From Erysipelothrix sp. UBA3383 (GTDB lineage: Bacteria; Bacillota_I; Bacilli_A; Erysipelotrichales; Erysipelotrichaceae), in assembly GCA_002358955.1 (NCBI GenBank), contig DEPV01000122.1, positions 1-5,957 of the forward strand: a stretch of DNA of 5,957 nt, in the 5' to 3' direction. Below the pieces are notes generated by a model. That model worked only from the letters and a program-made list of their open reading frames with translations, was not told the DNA's origin and searched no databases. Position numbers and translations under genes: made by a program. Shown here in pieces: positions 1-4,623 of this stretch; position 1 is the stretch's first letter; each line of letters starts with the position of its first letter.

Positions 1-33
1 AAGATCAACCCTTGTAGACTGATTGGCTGCTGA
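1..33 (+). CDS. possible 3' end of an upstream gene, frame unresolved
   Basis: Two frames could carry the end of an upstream gene. Frame 1 reads ten codons (KINPCRLIGC) and stops at the TGA at 31-33, which shares its last A with the ATG of walJ (TGATG). Frame 2 reads RSTLVD and stops at the TGA at 20-22. The walJ start has no clear Shine-Dalgarno sequence in front of it, which favours coupling to an upstream gene that ends close by. From conserved gene order the neighbour would be walI/yycI or walK, but too little is visible to identify it. Confidence 0.3.
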   Translation, partial: KINPCRLIGC

Positions 34-779
34 TGAAATATCATGTTTTAGCCAGTGGTTCAAAAGGGAACAGCTGTGTGATTCAATCGGGTGATATTAC
101 CTTATTGATTGATTGTGGCATGACTCAAAAATACTTGAAAGCCAGTTTTTTAGAGTTGAATATTAATTATGAGGCTTTAAATGGCTTGCTGATTACCCAT
201 GATCACTCAGATCATACAAAGCAATTGAGGATGTTTCGTAATTTAGACATCTATTCGCCAAGTGAAATAGATTTTGAATACACCCATGTTGAGCCTTATG
301 AAGCTTTTAGCATTGGACATCTATTAATTACGCCATTAAAAACATCCCACGATGCAGATGCATCAGTAGGTTATGTTATTTATGATGGCCAAACCAAACT
401 TATTTACATCACGGATACAGGTTATATCCGTGAGCAGGATTATGAATTACTTTATGATGCACACCATTATGTCTTAGAAAGTAATCATGACCCATCTTTA
501 TTAATGAAAACAAATCGCCCTTATTATCTGAAGCAACGCATTCTTTCAGATTCTGGGCACCTCTCAAATGACAAAGCAGGACATGCACTTTCTCAACTGG
601 TAACCAGTAATACAAGGAGCATTACTCTTGCACATATGAGTCTAGAAGCAAATACTGAAGCTATAGCACTCAAAACCGTCATGGATTACCTGGATCGCAT
701 TGACACGACTCGTGTTTTAATTCAGGTAGCAAAACAGTTTGAAATTGTAAGCGGAGGAAATCTCAATGAAAGAGAATAA
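33..779 (+). CDS. walJ: WalJ/YycJ family MBL-fold metallohydrolase
   Basis: A 248-aa cytoplasmic metallo-beta-lactamase-fold hydrolase of the WalJ/YycJ family. Bacillus relatives have been reported to act as 5'-exonucleases on DNA; the physiological link to the WalRK cell-wall regulon is unclear. Visible motifs are the N-terminal LASGSKGNS (residues 7-14 region), the metal-binding HDHSDH at 56-61, further candidate ligands His106 (TSHDA), Asp128 (ITDTG) and His201 (LAHMS), the LESNHD block at 148-153 and SDSGHLSN at 172-179. Length is close to the family norm of about 260. The ATG at 33 puts the conserved LASGS motif at the usual distance from the N-terminus. It overlaps the following protease gene by 14 bp, and the arrangement walJ-htrA-rlmH matches the distal part of the walRK operon in many Firmicutes. 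Function is by family; motifs are seen directly. Confidence 0.93.
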   Translation: MKYHVLASGSKGNSCVIQSGDITLLIDCGMTQKYLKASFLELNINYEALNGLLITHDHSDHTKQLRMFRNLDIYSPSEIDFEYTHVEPYEAFSIGHLLITPLKTSHDADASVGYVIYDGQTKLIYITDTGYIREQDYELLYDAHHYVLESNHDPSLLMKTNRPYYLKQRILSDSGHLSNDKAGHALSQLVTSNTRSITLAHMSLEANTEAIALKTVMDYLDRIDTTRVLIQVAKQFEIVSGGNLNERE

Positions 780-1866
780 AAAACAAACATTACTATTAGT
801 TATTATCGCAGGTTTATTACTATCTAACCTTTATGTATCCCATCTATTAACCAAAAAAGATAACAGTCCAACGGTCCAAGAACCAGGAACTACGGAGACT
901 GTTACTAAAGGAGTTATGGACATATCATCAGATATTACAGAACTGGTAGAGAAAACACAAAATAAAGTTGTATCTGTACTGAACATGCAAAATGGACAAA
1001 ATATTGGTTCAGGATCGGGAGTTGTCTATAAAAATGAAAATGGACGTCTGCTGATCGTTACCAACCATCACGTTATTGATGGTGGAACCAGTCAAATTGT
1101 AAGATTTTATGATGGTCAAGAAGTTGAAGCTACTGTACTTGGTAGTGATCAATATACAGACCTAGCACTTCTTGAAGTAAAAGGGGACTATGATATTGAA
1201 CCGTTTGCACTGGGTGATTCTACAAAAACTAAAGTTGGAGAATTTGTCATTGCAATTGGTAGTCCACTGGGTGTTGAGTTTGAAAACTCAGTAACATATG
1301 GAATTATCTCAGGTGTTAACCGTTTGGTCTCAGTATCAACTGACAATAATGGAAAATCTGATTGGGATATGTTAGTACTTCAAACTGATGCAGCAATTAA
1401 CCCAGGTAACTCTGGTGGTGCACTGGTAAATATGGCAGGGGAACTTGTTGGTATTAACTCCTTGAAATTAGCATCAAACAATGTTGAAGGGATGGGGTTC
1501 TCAATTCCTGTAAGTGAAATGATTCCAATCATTCAACAACTGGAAGAAACTGGTAAAGTTGCTTACCCTATCATTGGTGTTTCAATGATTTCCATTGAAG
1601 ATCTAAGTGAGTATTCTCGACGTCAATATGGTATTGCAGATAATGTTACTCACGGAATCTTGGTGGTTGAAGTGACTGACGGTAGTCCTGCACAAAATGC
1701 ACAGATGAAATCAGGTGATGTGATTACAGAATATGAGGGTGAAACCGTCAAGACCTTTAAAGATTTTAGAAAGAAACTATATGGTAACCGTCCTGGTGAT
1801 AAAGTGACCCTGAAGGTCAACCGAGCAGGTACCGATATGAATATAGATGTTATTTTAGGTGATTAA
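766..1866 (+). CDS. htrA: HtrA-like membrane-anchored serine protease with one PDZ domain
   Basis: A 366-aa trypsin-like protease of the HtrA/DegP family (S1C), probably surface-exposed quality control of misfolded envelope proteins. Order of parts: a charged N-terminus (MKENKKQ), one hydrophobic segment at about 8-28 that should act as an uncleaved signal anchor, a polar linker to about 50, the protease domain at about 55-260 and a single C-terminal PDZ domain at about 268-366. The catalytic triad is intact: His102 in TNHHVID, Asp132 in TDLALLEV, Ser216 in GNSGGAL. The PDZ carries the usual GSPAQNAQMKSGDVI block at 306-320. The start at 766 has GGAGG at 753-757 eight bases upstream, inside walJ. 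The gene overlaps walJ by 14 bp and rlmH by 8 bp, so all three are probably cotranscribed. It corresponds by position to htrC/yyxA of Bacillus subtilis; the exact paralogue name is uncertain. Confidence 0.93.
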   Translation: MKENKKQTLLLVIIAGLLLSNLYVSHLLTKKDNSPTVQEPGTTETVTKGVMDISSDITELVEKTQNKVVSVLNMQNGQNIGSGSGVVYKNENGRLLIVTNHHVIDGGTSQIVRFYDGQEVEATVLGSDQYTDLALLEVKGDYDIEPFALGDSTKTKVGEFVIAIGSPLGVEFENSVTYGIISGVNRLVSVSTDNNGKSDWDMLVLQTDAAINPGNSGGALVNMAGELVGINSLKLASNNVEGMGFSIPVSEMIPIIQQLEETGKVAYPIIGVSMISIEDLSEYSRRQYGIADNVTHGILVVEVTDGSPAQNAQMKSGDVITEYEGETVKTFKDFRKKLYGNRPGDKVTLKVNRAGTDMNIDVILGD

Positions 1867-2320
1867 GATTCTTGCGATTGGTCGCATTAAAGAAAAGTCG
1901 ATGGTGGATTTGATTGGTGAATTCACCAAACGCATGAAACCCATTCATCAACTTGAGATTGTTGAGCTTGCTAATTCAAACAAACCCGACCATGAGACTG
2001 CATCCATTATAGAGGATGAGAGCAAACGAATCATGGATAAAATCACGCCTAAAGATTACGTTATACTTTTAGATCTAAAGGGGAAGGATTTATCCTCCCC
2101 TGCAATGTCAGAATTCTTAATGGACAAACTTGATAAAAGTTTGCCGGTGGTCTTTATAATAGGTGGATCACACGGTGTTTCAGATGAAGTGAGAAATCGC
2201 TGCAATTATATGTGGAAACTCTCAAATCTAACAATGCCTCATCAATTTGTAAGGGTTTTACTGGTAGAACAGATATATCGTATGTTTATGATTAGAAATA
2301 AGCACCCTTATCACAAGTAA
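1859..2320 (+). CDS. rlmH: RlmH, 23S rRNA (pseudouridine1915-N3)-methyltransferase
   Basis: A 153-aa SPOUT-class methyltransferase that uses S-adenosylmethionine to methylate N3 of pseudouridine 1915 in helix 69 of 23S rRNA, normally as a homodimer acting on assembled ribosomes. The protein shows the family pattern throughout: MIKILAIGRIKEK start, LDLKGKDLSS at 71-80, the SAM-binding knot loop IIGGSHGVSDE at 100-110, LSNLTMPHQFVRVLLVEQIYR at 121-141 and the terminal HPYHK. Length is slightly below the usual 155-160. The start codon is GTG at 1859, chosen because the family N-terminus begins exactly there; the 8-bp overlap with the htrA end and the lack of a well-placed Shine-Dalgarno sequence suggest translational coupling. 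Formerly annotated YbeA or YydA. It is the last gene of the wal cluster, and no intrinsic terminator is visible after it. Confidence 0.96.
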   Translation: MIKILAIGRIKEKSMVDLIGEFTKRMKPIHQLEIVELANSNKPDHETASIIEDESKRIMDKITPKDYVILLDLKGKDLSSPAMSEFLMDKLDKSLPVVFIIGGSHGVSDEVRNRCNYMWKLSNLTMPHQFVRVLLVEQIYRMFMIRNKHPYHK

Positions 2321-2332
2321 TGCTTAAAATGA

Positions 2333-2361
2333 TTGAATTGTTTTGACAAATGTTATAGAAT
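2333..2361 (+). promoter_or_regulatory. candidate sigma-A promoter for ptsH
   Basis: TTGAAT at 2333-2338 and TAGAAT at 2356-2361 are separated by 17 bp, giving a start near 2368 and a leader of about 20 nt that keeps the ptsH Shine-Dalgarno sequence. A perfect TTGACA lies at 2343-2348, but its best -10 at 17 bp (TAGAAA, 2366-2371) would start transcription inside the Shine-Dalgarno sequence, so the first pair is preferred. This is a consensus match only, with no experimental support. Confidence 0.55.
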
Positions 2362-2373
2362 AAAGTAGAAAAG

Positions 2374-2380
2374 TAGGAGG
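2374..2380 (+). promoter_or_regulatory. strong ribosome binding site of ptsH
   Basis: TAGGAGG lies seven bases before the ATG at 2388, close to a perfect complement of the 16S rRNA 3' end. It fixes the ptsH start and fits a highly expressed gene. Confidence 0.85.
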
Positions 2381-2387
2381 TACTACC

Positions 2388-2654
2388 ATGAAAGAAGTTA
2401 CAGTAACAGTTATTGATCCAGTAGGATTACACGCAAGACCAGCAACAGTAGCAGTAAACGCAGCAAGCAAATTTAAAAGTGAAATCAAAATCGCTTATAA
2501 AGGAAAAGCTGTAAACATGAAATCAATTATGGGTGTTATGTCATTAGGAATTCCAACACAGTCAGAAATCGTTATTTCTGCTGAAGGTGAAGACCAAGAC
2601 GACGCAGTAGCAACAATCGTTGATGTTCTAAAAACACAAAAAGTAATTGGATAA
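2388..2654 (+). CDS. ptsH: HPr, phosphocarrier protein of the PTS
   Basis: An 88-aa cytoplasmic phosphocarrier. It takes phosphate from Enzyme I-P (phosphoenolpyruvate-derived) on His15 and passes it to sugar-specific EIIA domains. His15 lies in the active-site loop GLHARPA (13-19). Ser46 lies in MKSIMGVMSLGI (44-55), the site used by HPr kinase/phosphorylase in Firmicutes, where P-Ser-HPr acts as co-effector of CcpA; this marks it as PTS HPr rather than Crh (which lacks His15) or NPr. Length is the family norm. Codons are strongly biased to A-ending forms (GCA, ACA, GTA), as in the tkt gene downstream, consistent with high expression. ptsI is not adjacent: the gene is followed by a terminator and a phosphosugar mutase, so it seems to be a largely single-gene unit with its own promoter. 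Confidence 0.97.
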   Translation: MKEVTVTVIDPVGLHARPATVAVNAASKFKSEIKIAYKGKAVNMKSIMGVMSLGIPTQSEIVISAEGEDQDDAVATIVDVLKTQKVIG

Positions 2655-2656
2655 TT

Positions 2657-2662
2657 TATAAT
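2657..2662 (+). promoter_or_regulatory. perfect TATAAT just before the ptsH terminator, possible pgcA promoter
   Basis: TATAAT at 2657-2662 has only a poor -35 partner (AACACA at 2633-2638, 18-bp spacer, 3 of 6) and no TG extension. If used, initiation near 2669 would fall inside the 5' arm of the terminator hairpin and shorten it. In AT-rich DNA a chance match is quite possible. Confidence 0.3.
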
Positions 2663-2666
2663 AAAT

Positions 2667-2694
2667 GTAGAAGCGAAGTCTTCTACTTTTTTTT
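2667..2694 (+). terminator. intrinsic terminator after ptsH
   Basis: A 7-bp perfect stem (GTAGAAG 2667-2673 with CTTCTAC 2680-2686, loop CGAAGT) is followed at once by eight T (2687-2694). It starts 12 bases after the ptsH stop. The T run touches the Shine-Dalgarno sequence of the next gene, so pgcA expression needs read-through or a promoter at the hairpin. The stem is short and only moderately GC-rich, so partial termination is plausible. Confidence 0.85.
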
Positions 2695-2700
2695 AGGAGG
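2695..2700 (+). promoter_or_regulatory. ribosome binding site of pgcA, abutting the terminator
   Basis: AGGAGG follows the terminator T run without any gap and lies five bases before the ATG at 2706. It fixes the mutase start and leaves no room for a separate promoter between terminator and gene. Confidence 0.85.
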
Positions 2701-2705
2701 ACACT

Positions 2706-4370
2706 ATGCAGTTAGAGAATTGGGAACAACTGGCTTTAAAAGATGATTTTGTTAAAAGTCAGATGGAATCTTTAAGTGAGGAAGCGTTTAAAGATTCTTT
2801 TTATAAATCTTTAGAATTTGGAACGGCAGGGATGCGCGGGCTTTTGGGAGTGGGGCCCAACCGCATGAATATCTACACCGTTGCTAAAGCCAGCTTAGGA
2901 TTTGGTAAATATTTAGTAGAGACTTTTGAAGGTTTTGAGAAACGCATTGCAATTGCATATGATAATCGTCATATGTCTTTAGAATTTGCAAAGGTGAGTG
3001 CACAGATTATATCCACAATGGGGATTGAATCATTCATCTTTGAACAGCCAAGACCTACACCGGAGTTATCGTTTGCGGTAGCACATAAAGAATGCATTGG
3101 TGGTATTGTGATTACAGCTTCACATAACCCCAAAGAATATAATGGCTTTAAAGTCTATGATGAAACAGGGTGTCAACTTGTTGATCATAAAATTGCGCGA
3201 GTGATTGAATTGATTCAAGAACATGAGGATGAAACCACGATTGATTTACAAAGCGGTAATGCTGATTTAGTACATTGGATTGATGCTTCTTTTGATACTG
3301 TATATAAAGATGCAGTTAAGAAGATTCAACTGCGTGAGGATGAGGATAAAACAGTTAAGATTGTTTTCTCTTCACAACATGGAACAGCATTCCCAATCAT
3401 GCCAGATTTATTTGAAGAGTGCGGGTATCAGGTCAGTGTTGTGGAAGAGCAAACTGCTTACGATCCTGATTTTAGTAATACTAAAACACCTAATCCTGAA
3501 GAAAAAGCAAGTTTTGATTTAGCGCTAGAATATGCTCAACGTGAAGATGCGGATATTATTTTATCTTGTGATCCTGATGCTGATCGCATGGGAATTGTAG
3601 TTAAACATAATGATGACTACATCTACCTAACGGGAAATCAAGGAGGATCTGTGCTTCAAGAATATCTGTATTCAAGTCTTATTGAAAAAAACAGAATGCC
3701 TAAGAATCCAGTGATGTACAACACTGTTGTAACATCAGACTTAGGAGAGAAGATTGCGCGTTCTTACCATGTCGATGTTGAAAAAACCTTAACTGGTTTT
3801 AAATATATCGGTGAGAAGATTCATCAAGCAAAAGTGAATGGTGGAAAAACATTTGTCTTTGGTTATGAAGAAAGCTACGGTTATTTAATCAGTGATATTG
3901 CACGCGATAAAGATGCCATTCAAGCATGTCTATTATTAGCTGAAGCTGCAAATTACTACAAATCAAAAGGTCAGACATTAGTTGATGTCTTGAATGATTT
4001 GTACGCTCGTTTTGGAGCACACCATGAAGAAACCATTGCCTATTCATTTGAAGGTGCGGCAGGACTTCAAAAAATTCAAGATGTTTTAAAAGTCTTTAGA
4101 GAATCTGAAGTCAGCAGCATTGCAGGTATTGATGTAGCATACTTTGATGATTACTTAAATAGTGTTCGAAGTACTGGAGAAGCACTAGATTTTCCACAAT
4201 CAAATGTTCTTAAATATGTACTGAATGATGGATCATGGATTGCAATACGACCATCGGGTACTGAACCAAAACTTAAAATCTACTACTGTGTTGTAGCAGA
4301 TTCATTACAAGAAGCACAAACAAAGTTCGAAACAATTCACAAAGATGTAGAATTGCGTGCAGGCTTATAA
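2706..4370 (+). CDS. pgcA: PgcA-type phosphoglucomutase/phosphomannomutase
   Basis: A 554-aa alpha-D-phosphohexomutase, most likely interconverting glucose 6-phosphate and glucose 1-phosphate in the cytoplasm, which feeds UDP-glucose and envelope glycan synthesis. Features in order: EFGTAGMRG at 37-45, the catalytic phosphoserine Ser139 in TASHNPKEYNG (137-147), the Mg-binding loop DPDADR (289-294; Asp289, Asp291, Asp293), TGFKYIGEK (363-371), the sugar-binding loop GYEESYGY (386-393) and the domain IV phosphate loop RPSGTEPK (515-522). All key residues are intact and the length fits the Firmicutes PgcA group (about 550-580), longer than GlmM (about 450). Sugar specificity (glucose, mannose or broader) cannot be read from these motifs; a phosphopentomutase-like activity is less likely but not excluded. 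No promoter fits between it and the ptsH terminator, so it probably relies on read-through or a start at that hairpin. Confidence 0.93.
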   Translation: MQLENWEQLALKDDFVKSQMESLSEEAFKDSFYKSLEFGTAGMRGLLGVGPNRMNIYTVAKASLGFGKYLVETFEGFEKRIAIAYDNRHMSLEFAKVSAQIISTMGIESFIFEQPRPTPELSFAVAHKECIGGIVITASHNPKEYNGFKVYDETGCQLVDHKIARVIELIQEHEDETTIDLQSGNADLVHWIDASFDTVYKDAVKKIQLREDEDKTVKIVFSSQHGTAFPIMPDLFEECGYQVSVVEEQTAYDPDFSNTKTPNPEEKASFDLALEYAQREDADIILSCDPDADRMGIVVKHNDDYIYLTGNQGGSVLQEYLYSSLIEKNRMPKNPVMYNTVVTSDLGEKIARSYHVDVEKTLTGFKYIGEKIHQAKVNGGKTFVFGYEESYGYLISDIARDKDAIQACLLLAEAANYYKSKGQTLVDVLNDLYARFGAHHEETIAYSFEGAAGLQKIQDVLKVFRESEVSSIAGIDVAYFDDYLNSVRSTGEALDFPQSNVLKYVLNDGSWIAIRPSGTEPKLKIYYCVVADSLQEAQTKFETIHKDVELRAGL

Positions 4371-4433
4371 ATTATAATTGGTCAATTTAAACATAAAAAC
4401 CGTGAGAAGAAGGCTTATGAAAATAAATACCAT

Positions 4434-4441
4434 AAGCGCTT
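4434..4441. promoter_or_regulatory. weak cre-like palindrome upstream of the tkt leader promoter
   Basis: AAGCGCTT is the exact core of CcpA operators and sits about 47 bp upstream of the predicted start near 4485, a position from which CcpA can activate. The flanks match poorly (CAT and GAA instead of TGN and NCA), with about three or four mismatches to the full consensus. Low-confidence call. Confidence 0.25.
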
Positions 4442-4449
4442 GAAAAGGC

Positions 4450-4478
4450 TTGTGTATACGCTTTCAATATGATATATT
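4450..4478 (+). promoter_or_regulatory. extended -10 promoter in the pgcA-tkt intergenic region
   Basis: TATATT at 4473-4478 is preceded by TGA (4470-4472), an extended -10 element, with TTGTGT at 4450-4455 as a weak -35 at 17-bp spacing. Transcription would begin near 4485, about 26 nt before the terminator hairpin at 4511. It could produce a short RNA of about 59 nt or an attenuated leader running into tkt. This is an inference from consensus only. Confidence 0.5.
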
Positions 4479-4510
4479 ATTGCTGTCATAGATTTACCTT
4501 CTTTTCTAGT

Positions 4511-4543
4511 AAAGGGTGCCTCCATCGGGCACTCTTTCTTTTT
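4511..4543 (+). terminator. strong intrinsic terminator upstream of tkt
   Basis: An 11-bp stem pairs 4511-4521 (AAAGGGTGCCT) with 4527-4537 (GGGCACTCTTT) around the loop CCATC, including two G-T wobbles, and is followed by CTTTTT (4538-4543). It lies 140 bp after the pgcA stop and 80 bp before the tkt start. It may end pgcA transcription, define a short RNA from the promoter at 4450-4478, or act as an attenuator for tkt. The reverse strand has no T run on the far side, so it works in the + direction. Confidence 0.88.
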
Positions 4544-4554
4544 GACTGGAGAGC

Positions 4555-4568
4555 TGGTCAGTTGACCA
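4555..4568. repeat. perfect 6-bp dyad TGGTCA-N2-TGACCA, possible operator
   Basis: TGGTCAGTTGACCA is a perfect inverted repeat with 6-bp arms around GT. It directly abuts the candidate -35 of the proximal tkt promoter at 4569. It could bind a dimeric repressor, but no regulator can be named from the sequence. Confidence 0.45.
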
Positions 4569-4597
4569 TTGAAATTAAGATTCAAATACAGTATTGT
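4569..4597 (+). promoter_or_regulatory. candidate proximal promoter of tkt
   Basis: TTGAAA at 4569-4574 and TATTGT at 4592-4597 are 17 bp apart, placing the start near 4604 and giving a leader of about 20 nt that retains GGAGG at 4613-4617. The -35 matches 5 of 6 and the -10 only 4 of 6, so strength is uncertain. Being downstream of the terminator, this promoter would give tkt expression independent of attenuation. Confidence 0.45.
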
Positions 4598-4623
4598 ATA
4601 AGTAGTTAACTTGGAGGTTACGA

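Larger units (their letters stand above)
4371..4623. other. 253-bp intergenic region between pgcA and tkt
   Basis: No protein gene is supported here. It contains a 7-bp hairpin (GCTTATG 4413-4419 with CATAAGC 4431-4437, 11-nt loop) without a T run, a CcpA-like palindrome, an extended -10 promoter, a strong terminator, and then a second promoter overlapped by short dyads in front of tkt. The strong terminator at 4511-4543 is the first convincing one after pgcA, so it could end pgcA transcripts as well as attenuate tkt. Confidence 0.8.

Noticed and set aside
409..615. 68-aa open frame on the - strand inside walJ
   Set aside because: It lies wholly within a well-supported gene, has no recognisable motif and no sensible ribosome binding site; it is an antisense shadow.
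2343..2371. Perfect TTGACA as the main ptsH -35
   Set aside because: The only -10 at normal spacing (TAGAAA) would start RNA near 2378 within the Shine-Dalgarno sequence, giving a poorly translated message; the overlapping TTGAAT/TAGAAT pair fits better.
3280..3522. 80-aa open frame on the + strand inside pgcA
   Set aside because: Out-of-frame shadow of the mutase with low-complexity Leu/Ile/Lys composition and no domain signature.
4373..4378. TATAAT right after the pgcA stop as a promoter
   Set aside because: No usable -35 at 16-18 bp spacing and no TG extension; probably chance in AT-rich DNA.
4413..4437. GCTTATG/CATAAGC hairpin as the pgcA terminator
   Set aside because: The stem is AT-rich with an 11-nt loop and is followed by GCTTGAAAAGG rather than a T run, so it does not look like an intrinsic terminator.
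4417..4443. Eight-codon mini-ORF MKINTISA as a leader peptide
   Set aside because: The GAAGG before it is only three bases from the ATG, it lies upstream of the likely leader start near 4485, and its codons show no regulatory run.
4511..4532. T-box-like AGGGTG in the tkt leader
   Set aside because: A T-box antiterminator would continue GGNACCGCG; here the sequence goes on to CCTCC and forms a plain terminator, and tkt is not an amino-acid gene.
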